DNA of 64,000 nucleotides from NCBI GenBank assembly GCA_963751955.1, contig CAVVWM010000004.1, forward strand, positions 19,302 through 83,301, given 5' to 3'. The notes beneath the pieces are model-generated. The model worked only from the letters and a program-made list of their open reading frames with translations. It was not told the DNA's origin and did not search any database. Source of the stretch: JABDIY01 sp963751955. Lineage in GTDB: Bacteria; Actinomycetota; Acidimicrobiia; Acidimicrobiales; SZUA-35. This document shows, in pieces, positions 1 through 7,981 of the stretch (positions are counted from its first letter, which is position 1; every line of letters starts with the position of its first letter). A program made the position numbers and the translations under genes.

Positions 1-2
1 TG

Positions 3-134
3 TGTTCCGCTGCACTGGCCCTGGCGATCACTCCGCTACCGTTTCAAGTTCGAGCAGCAGAGGTAACAACGCAACGACGAACAAAACCGCCGCACAACGA
101 TGGTTCCGACCGCCCCGAGCGCACGGCGACGTGA
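3..134 (+). CDS. 3' end of an unidentified gene (partial)
   Basis: An open frame enters from the left edge and ends at TGA 132-134. The visible 43 residues start with a hydrophobic stretch (CSAALALAITPLPF) followed by a polar tail, as in the end of a membrane or secreted protein. The stop overlaps the GTG of the next small frame (GTGA at 131-134), which supports translational coupling. No family is recognisable. Confidence 0.35.
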   Translation, partial: CSAALALAITPLPFQVRAAEVTTQRRTKPPHNDGSDRPERTAT

Positions 135-293
135 ACCAAGACCGATCGGTGAGCTTCATCGAGCTGTTCTCAGGTCCTGCTGTGGGCGATCGCTGTCGGG
201 CTCACGCTGGTTGGCAATCTCGTCTTGACACTTCGACCCCAAGATCAGGAGATGGCAACGGCCCTTCAGCTGACTGAGTTCCCTGGCAAGTGA
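131..293 (+). pseudogene. Small single-span membrane protein, frameshifted
   Basis: GTG 131 begins MNQDRSVSFIELFS. A one-base frame change near 172 then leads into QVLLWAIAVGLTLVGNL, a convincing membrane helix, and on to a stop at 291-293. The joined product would be about 53 residues. It is coupled to the upstream frame by a GTGA overlap. The first palindromic repeat of the window starts 14 bases later. The reconstruction depends on one inferred indel, so it may be a real small protein with a sequencing error, or a remnant. Confidence 0.35.
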
Positions 294-306
294 CCGCACC
301 GGTCAG

Positions 307-353
307 CGAAACGAGTCGAACGTGTTGCATAACAACACCTTCGACGCATCTCG
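307..353 (+). repeat. PIR47 copy 1 (divergent loop CATAA)
   Basis: PIR47 is a 47-base palindrome. Its consensus left arm is CGACATGCGCC then GGAAGTGTTG, its loop is GAGAG, and its right arm is CAACACTTCC then GGCGCATCTCG. Copy 1 keeps GTGTTG/CAACAC and the right end (GACGCATCTCG) but has loop CATAA and a mismatched left outer arm. It lies between the small membrane frame and the 3' end of the MarR gene. Confidence 0.7.
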
Positions 354-393
354 GTGGTCTTCGTCGCGTTTGACGGCGTGCACATCCTGAGGG

Positions 394-897
394 TCAAAGA
401 CGATTGGGTGAGAGGTCCTCGTGGTCGCAGAGGGTGGCTGCGACCTTGGAAAGGGCTCGTGCGACACATGCGGTTTCGGTGGGATCAAGCTGGTCGAAGA
501 CGAGTCGTTGAACATCTTCAGCGTGGATCGGGGCGATCGACTCGAGCCGCCGTCGACCTGACCGAGTGAGCGTGGCGTTCTTGGCTCGACCATCGGCGGG
601 GTCGGGTTCGATCACGATGTCTCCGCACTCGATGAGCTTGCGCAGCCGATGCGTGAGCCGGCTCTGGGAAAGATTGGCGGCTTGTGCGAGGTCGGACAGC
701 CGCAGTGTGTCGGCTGGGGCCGCCGACAGTTCAACCAGGATCGTGTAGTGCACAACAAGCAGGTCGTGTTCTTTGAGAGTGCGTTCGATCTGGGGAAGTC
801 CGCGGTTCACGAAGACCAGCAGTGCCCGCCACGCCTGTTGCTGCACGTCATCGAGCCATCGAGGTTCTTCCACGATTCCCAGGGTACTAGTTGACAC
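394..897 (-). CDS. MarR-family transcriptional regulator
   Basis: A 167-residue protein with the MarR layout: N-terminal dimerisation helices, a winged helix-turn-helix at about residues 65-95 (LRLSDLAQAANLSQSRLTHR) and a wing around DPADGRAKNATLT at 99-111. MarR proteins are ligand-responsive repressors, often for redox or aromatic-compound genes. It is transcribed divergently from the flavin reductase, luciferase-like monooxygenase and CDGSH operon. The 97-base gap holds two overlapping perfect palindromes suited to a dimeric MarR protein, so it probably represses both itself and that operon. The ligand cannot be read from the sequence. Confidence 0.9.
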   Translation of the reverse strand: MSTSTLGIVEEPRWLDDVQQQAWRALLVFVNRGLPQIERTLKEHDLLVVHYTILVELSAAPADTLRLSDLAQAANLSQSRLTHRLRKLIECGDIVIEPDPADGRAKNATLTRSGRRRLESIAPIHAEDVQRLVFDQLDPTETACVARALSKVAATLCDHEDLSPNRL

Positions 898-924
898 GAC
901 AAGTTTCTCCGATATATTGACCCA

Positions 925-949
925 TCAAGTATTTACTTGACTTGTCAAG
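925..949. promoter_or_regulatory. Overlapping palindromes, likely MarR operator
   Basis: Two perfect inverted repeats overlap: TCAAGTA-TT-TACTTGA at 925-940 and CTTGAC-TT-GTCAAG at 936-949. They share the half-site CTTGA, are AT-rich against a GC-rich background, and lie between the divergent MarR and flavin reductase starts. MarR dimers typically bind such 14-20 base palindromes. Confidence 0.7.
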
Positions 950-994
950 AAGTACGAACCAATCCCCCTCCCTACCGACCAGAAAGTCCAGACC

Positions 995-1582
995 ATGAAG
1001 CTCCTCGCCTTTGCCGCCACCAGCAGCCGCCAGTCGATCAACAAACAACTCATCGCCTACGCATCCAGACTCTTCGAAGACGGACTCGTCGATGACGATG
1101 ACATCACCGTCGAGACCATTGATCTGAACGACTTCGAGATGCCGATCTACAGCATCGATCGCCAGAACGAGGGAGGTATCCCCCAGGCTGCCCACGACTT
1201 CTTCAACAAGATCAGCGCCGCTGATGCGGTGGTGATCTCCTTCGCCGAACACAACGGCTTCTACACCGCCGCCTACAAGAACATCTTCGACTGGGCATCA
1301 CGGATCGACATGCGCGTCTACCAAGACAAGCCGACCGTGATGTTCTCTTCATCGCTCGGCCCCGGCGGCGGGGGCAACGTGCTCCAAACCGCGGTTGCGT
1401 CGGCACAGTTCTTCGGCAACGACGTTCGAGCCAGCCTCGCCATACCCAGCTTCCACCAGAACTTCGACTCCGCCACAACGTCGTTGACCAACCCCGATCT
1501 CGACGCCCAGTTCCGGGCAGCGCTGACCACACTGTCCGACGATGCGATACCAGCTGCTGTATTGGCCGGAAGCCGCAGCTGA
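995..1582 (+). CDS. NAD(P)H-dependent FMN reductase (flavodoxin fold)
   Basis: A 195-residue protein of the NADPH-dependent FMN reductase family. It has the N-terminal phosphate-binding loop (AATSSRQSINKQL, residues 8-20), the SFAEHNGFYTAAYKN segment (82-96) and the flavin-site loop GPGGGGNVL (122-130), in the positions usual for the family. It probably reduces a free or bound flavin with NAD(P)H. The next gene encodes a luciferase-like monooxygenase, which would use reduced flavin, so the two make a plausible two-component system. It starts 97 bases from the divergent MarR gene and is probably the first gene of the operon. Confidence 0.88.
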   Translation: MKLLAFAATSSRQSINKQLIAYASRLFEDGLVDDDDITVETIDLNDFEMPIYSIDRQNEGGIPQAAHDFFNKISAADAVVISFAEHNGFYTAAYKNIFDWASRIDMRVYQDKPTVMFSSSLGPGGGGNVLQTAVASAQFFGNDVRASLAIPSFHQNFDSATTSLTNPDLDAQFRAALTTLSDDAIPAAVLAGSRS

Positions 1583-1635
1583 CCATCAAGGTGCGATCGT
1601 GTTCTGGGCCACCTAGCACCAGAAGGAGATAACCG

Positions 1636-2718
1636 GTGGAAATCGGTATCGACAGCTTCGCAATCAAACAAGAAGGATCGAACAGCCCCGAGGACAGCTC
1701 GCGGGCCATGGCCGAGCTACTCGAACGAATGACCCACGCCGACCGGGTTGGGGTTGACTCTTTCGGGATCGGTGAGCACTACCGGGAAGAGTTCCTGGAC
1801 TCCGCCCCGGTCGCCATCTTGGCCGCAGCGGCTGCGTTGACCGAACGTATTCGTCTGACCAGCGCAGTCACTGTGCTCAGCACCGCCGATCCTGTGCGGG
1901 TCTTCCAGAACTTCGCCACTCTCGATCTGATCTCCCAGGGCCGGGCGGAGATCGTTGCGGGGAGAGGTTCGTCGATCGAGTCGTTTCCCCTGTTCGGCTA
2001 CAACCTGCGGGAGTACGACCAGATCTTCGCCGAGAAGCTCGATCTGCTCCTGAGGATCCGCGAGAACGATGTGGTCAACTGGTCCGGAACGTACCGTCGG
2101 GCGCTCACCGAACAGGCGGTATATCCGAGACCACTCCAAGACCCGGTGCCGATATGGCTGGGGGTCGGGGGCACGCCCGAGTCGTTTGCTCGAGCCGGGA
2201 CGCTGGGGCTGCCACTGATGCTCGCCGTCATCGGCGGGGAGACACATCGATTCGGTCCCCTGGTCGACCTCTATCGAGCAGCCGGTGAGCAAGCAGGCCA
2301 CCCACCTGAGCAGCTCAGACTTGGTGTGCACTCGCTCGGATATCTTGCCGACAGCACCGACCAAGCGGTCGCAGATTTCTATCCCGGGTACGCCAAAACG
2401 TTCACGAAGCTAGCGGCTGAACGTGGCTTCGCTCCCGTGACCCGAGCCGGGTTCGATACCCAGAACAGTGCTCGAGGCGCATTCATGGTTGGCGGTCCCG
2501 AAGAAGTTGCAGAGAAGATGTTGCGTCACAGCGAAGCGCTCGGGGGTGTCTCGAGATTCACGTTGAACATGGACGTCGCCAACTTGTCGCACCACCAGTT
2601 GATGCACTCGATCGAACTCCTCGGCAGTGAGGTCCCACCCCTCCTGAACGACGCCAGCTCGACTACAAATACAAACCAGGACACCCAAACATCCCAACCA
2701 GGAGCGAACCATGAGTAG
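1636..2718 (+). CDS. Luciferase-like flavin monooxygenase
   Basis: A 360-residue TIM-barrel protein of the luciferase-like monooxygenase superfamily. It opens MEIGIDSFAI and carries ERIRLTSAVTVLSTADPVRV and the family segment GRAEIVAGRGSS. The GTG start at 1636 follows a strong Shine-Dalgarno (AGAAGGAGAT, 1621-1630). It lies 53 bases after the FMN reductase and overlaps the CDGSH gene by eight bases, so the three are co-transcribed. The substrate is unknown. Electron supply from the adjacent reductase is inferred from the context. The last ~30 residues are a polar Asn/Thr/Gln-rich tail not typical of the barrel. Confidence 0.88.
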   Translation: MEIGIDSFAIKQEGSNSPEDSSRAMAELLERMTHADRVGVDSFGIGEHYREEFLDSAPVAILAAAAALTERIRLTSAVTVLSTADPVRVFQNFATLDLISQGRAEIVAGRGSSIESFPLFGYNLREYDQIFAEKLDLLLRIRENDVVNWSGTYRRALTEQAVYPRPLQDPVPIWLGVGGTPESFARAGTLGLPLMLAVIGGETHRFGPLVDLYRAAGEQAGHPPEQLRLGVHSLGYLADSTDQAVADFYPGYAKTFTKLAAERGFAPVTRAGFDTQNSARGAFMVGGPEEVAEKMLRHSEALGGVSRFTLNMDVANLSHHQLMHSIELLGSEVPPLLNDASSTTNTNQDTQTSQPGANHE

Positions 2719-3370
2719 TGACCAGAAGATCACCGTCGCAGACGGAGGCCCATACGTCGTGACTGGCGAGGTGCCGATCACGTCGAAGTCCCCCGTGATG
2801 TCCGAACACGGCGAGCCGCTCACCTGGAAAACCGACGCAGCCGCAGAGGCCAAGGCGCAGGTGATGCTGTGCCGCTGCGGGGAATCCTCGAACAAGCCCT
2901 ACTGCGACTACACCCACGCCTCCATCGAATGGGATCACGCCGACAACGCCCCCGAAGGCACCTACGCCGAACGAGCCAAGAGCTTCGGGGGCGAAGGAAT
3001 CGAAGTGTTGGACGATCGGCCGATCTGCGTCCACGCCGGCTTCTGCGGCAACCAGGTCACCAACGTGTGGAAGATGGCAGCCAAGACCGACGACAGTCGT
3101 GTCCGCGCCGAAGCGATCGCCATGATCGAGCGTTGCCCCTCCGGTGCACTCAGCTACACCGTTGACGGCGAAACGATCGAACCCGATCTTCCTGTTCAGG
3201 TTGCTGCGATACCCGACGGACCGTTGTGGGTGAGCGGCGGCGTCGAGGTCACCCGGTCCGATGGCTCCGCCCTCGAAACCCGCAACCGAGTCACGTTGTG
3301 TCGCTGCGGACACTCGGCATCCAAGCCACTATGCGATGGATCACACAAGGAGGCCGGTTTCACCGGCTGA
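2711..3370 (+). CDS. CDGSH iron-sulfur protein with a central Fer4_19-like domain
   Basis: A 219-residue protein with three iron-sulfur regions. A CDGSH-like motif sits at residues 54-69 (CRCGESSNKPYCDYTH; Tyr replaces the Gly after Asp). A middle Fer4_19-like domain contains ICVHAGFC (105-112) and RCPSGAL (141-147). A canonical CDGSH motif, CRCGHSASKPLCDGSH, lies near the C-terminus. CDGSH motifs bind 2Fe-2S through three Cys and one His. Its ATG overlaps the end of the monooxygenase gene. In this operon it may carry electrons or sense redox state; that role is inferred. Confidence 0.9.
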   Translation: MSSDQKITVADGGPYVVTGEVPITSKSPVMSEHGEPLTWKTDAAAEAKAQVMLCRCGESSNKPYCDYTHASIEWDHADNAPEGTYAERAKSFGGEGIEVLDDRPICVHAGFCGNQVTNVWKMAAKTDDSRVRAEAIAMIERCPSGALSYTVDGETIEPDLPVQVAAIPDGPLWVSGGVEVTRSDGSALETRNRVTLCRCGHSASKPLCDGSHKEAGFTG

Positions 3371-3632
3371 CCCCCAGTGCCGCATTGGCTCCTCATCGCC
3401 CCCCCGCCGGTCATATAGAACCCGGACAAGATTGCGACGCCGAGCAACGTCTGCACTTCGGGCTGACCGTCTTGACTGGCGTCATCGGGCCAAAGCGGGA
3501 CCTGCGGGGATCGACGGCGCTCCACATCGAGCGTGCGCCACATCTTGTCCTTGGCTCGTCGACGCTCGTCAGTGGTCGCATGACGATGGGCAAACCGTTG
3601 AACGACTGACTCACTCGGGCGACCGGTGACAA
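3371..3632. other. Intergenic, no recognisable gene
   Basis: Open frames here lack family features, plausible starts and codon bias. It separates convergent genes and leads into the hairpin at 3633. Confidence 0.6.
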
Positions 3633-3666
3633 AGTACTGGCAGGTTCTCGCGAACCTGCCAGTACT
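3633..3666. terminator. Perfect 15-bp hairpin between convergent genes
   Basis: AGTACTGGCAGGTTC at 3633-3647 pairs perfectly with GAACCTGCCAGTACT at 3652-3666 around the 4-base loop TCGC. It sits 36 bases beyond the 3' end of the leftward gene and ~260 bases after the CDGSH gene, as expected for a bidirectional terminator. There is no U-tract on either side. Confidence 0.65.
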
Positions 3667-3702
3667 ACAGCATCAGCTGGATTTGGTTTCTGTTGGGGAT
3701 TC

Positions 3703-4209
3703 CTACGGGGCGTAGTGCCACATGATCCTTGTGCCGTCCGACGTCATCCTGAAGAAGCTCGGCCTAGCCAAGTCCGACTGTGCGCCGATGTAGTCGGTCG
3801 TCAACACGTAGTTGCCAACGAATGCCGCCTCACCGTCACTGGCCGAACTCCGCACCGAAAAACCGAAGAGTCTGTCAACGAATCCTGCCAAACGTTCGTT
3901 GGCCACGTGGTACCGGGTTCCGTTGTCGTGATAGGACGAATTGGAAGCCATCAGTGCAGCGGCGGCCTCGCCATCGTGATTGTTCCATGCAACCATGTAG
4001 GCGTCGATTGTCTCAAGCATCTGCTCCTGTTGAGCGGTCAGATCATTTGCGCCGTCGTCATTGCCGGCAATTGCCCAGGTTCCGAACGCAACGAGTGCGA
4101 TCGCCAGAGCAACCGACAACCAGGTGAGCAAACGATTCCTTCTCTTGAGAGGTTCGACCTCATCGTTGATGACCGGCGCGGCCGTGGTGTCTCTCTCCAT
4201 AGTCTTCAT
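3703..4209 (-). CDS. Single-span membrane protein with NTF2/SnoaL-like domain
   Basis: The start is ATG 4209 (MKTMERD), preceded by GAAAGGAGC; a frame open upstream to 4245 lacks such a site. The 168-residue product has a charged N-terminus, one membrane helix (LLTWLSVALAIALVAFGTWA, about residues 28-47) and a soluble C-terminal part. That part contains IDAYMVAWNNHDGEAAAALM and a terminal SFFRMTSDGTRIMWHYAP strand, a pattern seen in SnoaL/NTF2-like folds. Such domains bind small ligands or have scaffold roles. No catalytic assignment is possible. Confidence 0.65.
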   Translation of the reverse strand: MKTMERDTTAAPVINDEVEPLKRRNRLLTWLSVALAIALVAFGTWAIAGNDDGANDLTAQQEQMLETIDAYMVAWNNHDGEAAAALMASNSSYHDNGTRYHVANERLAGFVDRLFGFSVRSSASDGEAAFVGNYVLTTDYIGAQSDLARPSFFRMTSDGTRIMWHYAP

Positions 4210-4449
4210 ATCTCTTGCTCCTTTCTTGTGGTCTGACCCAAACATGTGCGCTTCGAGTGAAATCGTCTAGAGGCGCAAGACAGCTATGAACGCTGCTTTC
4301 CCGCAGCTGCGCACGACGCCGAACCGTGGTCTTGGTCGGCACCTCATCACTCTGCAAGATGCCATAGGCTGCCGCCCTAGAATCGAATCACAAAGGCGGG
4401 ACTGACTACCTCGAGGAGATCGGCTATCAAGAATCGTGTTTCTCCGACC

Positions 4450-5259
4450 GTGATCGTTGCCCGCAAACCTCGTGCGGGACACGAACGCGAGTTCGAGCGG
4501 TGGTTGCAGCGAATCACTGATGCTGCGGCACGCATGCCAGGGCATTTGGGTAGCGATCTTCAGCCCCCGGGACCAAAACACCCCGACGAATGGGTGATCG
4601 TTTACCAGTTCGATTCCCAATCACTGCTCGACGCCTGGATCGAATCACCATTGCGGGCCGAGCTGCTGGCCGAGGGAGCCGATCTCACCGAAGGCGACGC
4701 CCGTGTTCAGCAGTTGGCCACGAGCACCGGCGATGATCCGGTGACCGCAGTGGCATCATTTCAGGTGCGCGACGGCGAACGGGAGGCGTTCGAACACGAC
4801 TACGAACACATCGTCGAATCGATGGCCAAGTTCGACGGGTTCTTGAACGCGCAGCTCTTCCCGCCGGTCGAGGGTGTGCAAGAAGAGACAGTGATCGTGT
4901 TCTCGTTTCGGTCGCGCCCCCAACTCGACCGATGGTTCACCTCTGGCGTTCGACGCCAGCAACTAGAACGACTCGACGAGCACATCGAAGGCGAACGCCA
5001 GGTCAACGTGGTGGGCGGATTCGGCGGCTGGTTCACACTCGGCCCCCGCGAAGTCAAGACCTGGAAGCAGGCAGGCACAGTGTTGCTGGCCCTCTACCCC
5101 ACCGTGCTGGTGCTCAACGAACTCCTCGACTGGCTCCTGCCCGCTGATTTCCCGTACCCGCTGGCCGTGCTCATCGGCAACACGCTCGGTGTGGCCGCAC
5201 TCAGTTGGATCCTCATGCCAAGGCTGACCGCCATCCTCGACAGCTGGCTACGGCGGTAG
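4450..5259 (+). CDS. Tandem antibiotic-biosynthesis-monooxygenase (ABM) domains with membrane anchor
   Basis: A 269-residue protein with two ferredoxin-like ABM repeats. Residues ~1-90 contain IVARKPRAGHEREFERWLQ and ~95-185 contain SFQVRDGEREAFEHDYEHI. Each has the strand-helix pattern of small heme- or quinol-oxidising ABM proteins. Two hydrophobic segments follow (VLLALYPTVLVLNELLDWLL and YPLAVLIGNTLGVAALSWIL), so the C-terminus is membrane-anchored. This architecture (ABM-ABM-2TM) is widespread but of unknown function. The start is uncertain: GTG 4450 is the first standard codon, but the GAGGAG at 4413-4418 is far upstream. A PIR47 copy follows. Confidence 0.78.
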   Translation: MIVARKPRAGHEREFERWLQRITDAAARMPGHLGSDLQPPGPKHPDEWVIVYQFDSQSLLDAWIESPLRAELLAEGADLTEGDARVQQLATSTGDDPVTAVASFQVRDGEREAFEHDYEHIVESMAKFDGFLNAQLFPPVEGVQEETVIVFSFRSRPQLDRWFTSGVRRQQLERLDEHIEGERQVNVVGGFGGWFTLGPREVKTWKQAGTVLLALYPTVLVLNELLDWLLPADFPYPLAVLIGNTLGVAALSWILMPRLTAILDSWLRR

Positions 5260-5270
5260 CGGTTTTCGAA

Positions 5271-5317
5271 CAACTCGCATCGGAAGTGTTGGAGAGCAAC
5301 ACCTCCGTACGGGCAGA
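5271..5317 (+). repeat. PIR47 copy 2
   Basis: The core GGAAGTGTTG-GAGAG-CAACACCTCC is intact apart from one T-to-C change. The outer arms are degenerate. It starts 12 bases after the ABM stop codon. Confidence 0.8.
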
Positions 5318-5376
5318 CACCGGGTCCGCATGGGCCGGCGATCGTGTTCGCATCGGTCGGGTTCTACGCTTGGGCA

Positions 5377-6096
5377 ATGACCGTGCGCTGGCTGCAGGCC
5401 GTGATCGATATTCCCGCCGGTCACTTCGCAGCGGCGAGTGAGTTCTGGCGCACGGTGAGCGCATCGAGCTTGGGTCCAGTGCATCCCGATCACGACGAGT
5501 TCGTGCACCTGATCCCCGCCGCTGGCGACATGCATCTCGAACTGCAACGCACCGACGATGGTCCGCCCGGGGTTCACCTCGATCTGCTCGTCGATGACAT
5601 CACCGAGAGCGCCCGGCGGGCGACCGATCTCGGCGCACGATTGGTGTCCCACCCCGGCCACGCAGTTCTCGAGACACCGGGTGGCGTGAGGTTCTGTCTG
5701 GTGCCCTTTGGTGGAGAATCCCAGCGAGCACCGAGGATCGTCCATCCGGTCCCTCATGCGATCGACCAGCTCTGTCTCGACGTGCCCGTTGAACACTTCG
5801 ACCGCGACATCGCCTTCTGGTCGACATTCACCGGCTGGAAACCCAACCCGCAGGTTCTCGACGAGTTCTGCTCGTTCGCCCAGCCACGGGTGCTGCCGAT
5901 CCGATTGTTGTTACAACGGCTGGGTGGAAGCGACTCAGCTCGGTCCCACCTCGATCTCTCGTGCGGCGACGCCGTCGCAGCAGTGATCGACCGACACAGG
6001 GCCCTCGGCGCAACCGTGGTCGAAGGCCACGAACACTGGACCGTGATGAACGACCCAACCGGAATGCCGTACTGCCTCACGCGGCGCCAGCCGTAA
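5377..6096 (+). CDS. VOC/glyoxalase-like protein, two domains
   Basis: From ATG 5377 (MTVRWLQAVIDIPAG) the product is 239 residues. It has two vicinal-oxygen-chelate-like halves: residues ~1-120 (FAAASEFWRTVSA ... GGVRFCLVPF) and ~130-239 (IDQLCLDVPVEHFDRDIAFW ... DPTGMPYCLTRR). This matches the 'glyoxalase-like' VOC family common in actinobacteria, which includes enzymes and binding proteins. Metal ligands cannot be assigned with certainty. A frame open 11 codons further upstream has no better ribosome site. PIR47 copies lie on both sides. Confidence 0.8.
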   Translation: MTVRWLQAVIDIPAGHFAAASEFWRTVSASSLGPVHPDHDEFVHLIPAAGDMHLELQRTDDGPPGVHLDLLVDDITESARRATDLGARLVSHPGHAVLETPGGVRFCLVPFGGESQRAPRIVHPVPHAIDQLCLDVPVEHFDRDIAFWSTFTGWKPNPQVLDEFCSFAQPRVLPIRLLLQRLGGSDSARSHLDLSCGDAVAAVIDRHRALGATVVEGHEHWTVMNDPTGMPYCLTRRQP

Positions 6097-6233
6097 CGGA
6101 GCCGAAGAAGGCTTGCGGCAACCTCGCCCTGCGCCGGGGTCAGGCCCAGAGTTCTGCTCCGGGGCCCGAGATGTCGGCTATGGCCGCGGGGCGGTTGGAC
6201 ATTGCCATCATGGGCAGCTCGTCTATCAGAAGG

Positions 6234-6280
6234 TCGAGCACGTCGAAAGTGCTGCTCTCCAACACTTTCGGCGCGTTTGG
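6234..6280 (-). repeat. PIR47 copy 3 (inverted)
   Basis: The loop reads CTCTC on this strand, so the element is inverted. The stem CGAAAGTGCTG/CAACACTTTCG has one mismatch. It lies between the VOC gene and the DUF1800 gene. Confidence 0.75.
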
Positions 6281-6497
6281 GTACGTCAGGTCGCTGTTCA
6301 GGCTCGCTTCAGGTAGGTGGTACACCATGTGGGGGTGAACGAATCGGCACTCTCAGTGATGGAACCTCACGGCGGGCAGCCACTCGGCCGCCGGCCGCGC
6401 CCTGGCGACACTTTTTGGAGGTGTCATCGGCCTTGCTGCCTGCACCACCGGCAGCGACGACGGCACCGCCGGAAACGACAGCACGAACGGCACAGCA

Positions 6498-7931
6498 ATG
6501 GGCGACGACGCCCCAGACCAGGCCAGCCTGCCACCGATCGAAGACCGAGACCCTGAGCTGCACGCCATCCGACGGCTGACGTTCGGAGCGACGAGCGCAG
6601 ATCTCCAACGGGTTCGCTCTGTCGGCATTCAAGCATGGCTCACCGAGCAGCTCGATCCCGGAGCCCTGGACGCTCGTGGAGTCGAGGACCGACTGCTCGA
6701 GGCGTTGCCCGAACTGGGCCAATCCTCAGCCGCAGTGCTCGCCGAGTACCGCGCCGACGGGAACGCCGAACGCCTCGCAACGATCCTGCCGGCGGCGACC
6801 CTGTACCGGCACGTGCACAGCACGGCGCAGCTGCATGAGCGCATGGTCGAGTTCTGGGGCGATCACTTCAACGTCCCGCAAACCAACCCGCCCAGCACCA
6901 TCTCTCGCATCGCCATGGATCGGGACGTCCTGCGCCCCCACGCGCTCGGCCGCTTCGAGGATCTGCTGGTGGCGACTGCGCAGAGCCCGGCGATGCTGCT
7001 CTACCTCGACAACTTCGGGTCGGCGGTCGATGCGATCAACGAGAACTACGCACGAGAGCTGCTCGAGCTGCACACCGTCGGTATCGACGGCGGCTACGAC
7101 GAGGACGACATCGTGGCCACGGCCCGGCTGCTGACCGGTTGGGCGTTCGATCGCGACCTCGAGTTCGTATTCCGGCCCGGTCGCCACGACCGCGGCGCAG
7201 TTTCGATCCTTGGCTGGGAACGTCCATCCAATGGGAACCCGATGGATCACGGCGTCGCATTCCTGCGCCACCTGGCCCACCTGCCCCAGACGGCGCACTT
7301 CGTGAGCCGCAAATTGGCGGTCCGGTTCGTGGCCGACAACCCGTCGGCGAGCCTCGTCGATGCCATGGCCGACGCCTGGCTGACCAACGGCAGCGAGATC
7401 GCTCCGGTCATCAAGGCGATGGTGACGCACAAGGACTTCGCCGAGGCCCCGTCCAAATTCAATCGGCCGTGGGACTTCCTGGTTCAGTCGCTGCGGTCGG
7501 TGCAGGCCGAAGTGAACCCGTCGTTCGGGCCCCAACTCCGATGGGCCGTCGGGCTGGTGCAGAACCTCGGTCAGGTGCCGTTCCGCAACGCCAGCCCCGA
7601 CGGGTACCCCGACAGCGCGACGGCGTGGCTGAACGCCGGAGGCCTGCTGGCGCGCTGGAATACCGCAATCCAAATGGCCGACCCCGGACTGGGGGTCAGA
7701 ACCATCCTCAAAGACCTCCAAGAGGAGGCGGTCGGTTCAACAGCAGCACAAGTCTTCGATCTCTTCGCCGAACGCCTCAGACACGAACCCCTCACCGCAG
7801 AACACCGAGCATTGCTCGGCGACCTGACCGGCTGGGAGGCCGATCACGTCCCCGACGCCGAAGCCGTCTACGAAGCCACGCCCCACATCGCCTTCACCTT
7901 CCTCGCCCACCCGACCGCCCTCTTCCGATGA
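6498..7931 (+). CDS. DUF1800 family exported protein
   Basis: The 477 residues from ATG 6498 match DUF1800 proteins: HAIRRLTFGATSADLQRV near the N-terminus, ERMVEFWGDHFNV, ENYARELLELHTVG and ARLLTGWAF. DUF1800 genes commonly sit just before DUF1501 genes, as here (ATGA overlap at 7928-7931). The real N-terminus is probably upstream. The same frame is open from ~6360 and encodes GRALATLFGGVIGLAAC, a lipoprotein signal with a lipobox, but that stretch has no ATG or GTG. ATG 6359 or GTG 6335 in another frame could reach it through a single indel. The protein is likely a surface lipoprotein; its biochemical role is unknown. Confidence 0.85.
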   Translation: MGDDAPDQASLPPIEDRDPELHAIRRLTFGATSADLQRVRSVGIQAWLTEQLDPGALDARGVEDRLLEALPELGQSSAAVLAEYRADGNAERLATILPAATLYRHVHSTAQLHERMVEFWGDHFNVPQTNPPSTISRIAMDRDVLRPHALGRFEDLLVATAQSPAMLLYLDNFGSAVDAINENYARELLELHTVGIDGGYDEDDIVATARLLTGWAFDRDLEFVFRPGRHDRGAVSILGWERPSNGNPMDHGVAFLRHLAHLPQTAHFVSRKLAVRFVADNPSASLVDAMADAWLTNGSEIAPVIKAMVTHKDFAEAPSKFNRPWDFLVQSLRSVQAEVNPSFGPQLRWAVGLVQNLGQVPFRNASPDGYPDSATAWLNAGGLLARWNTAIQMADPGLGVRTILKDLQEEAVGSTAAQVFDLFAERLRHEPLTAEHRALLGDLTGWEADHVPDAEAVYEATPHIAFTFLAHPTALFR

Positions 7932-7981
7932 CCGACCACGACAGGAGCCGGCCGATGACCGACCACGACAGGAGCCGGCCG
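7928..7981 (+). repeat. 27-bp tandem duplication carrying a start codon and Shine-Dalgarno
   Basis: The unit ATGACCGACCACGACAGGAG plus CCGGCCG occurs at 7928-7954 and again, identically, at 7955-7981. Each unit starts with ATG and ends with AGGAG followed by a short spacer, so there are three in-frame candidate starts (7928, 7955, 7982). The first overlaps the DUF1800 stop. Confidence 0.95.

Noticed and set aside
7139..7981. N-terminal extension of DUF1501 upstream of 7982
   Set aside because: It is the DUF1800 gene in another frame; Tat signal and Shine-Dalgarno fix the start at 7982 (or 7928/7955).
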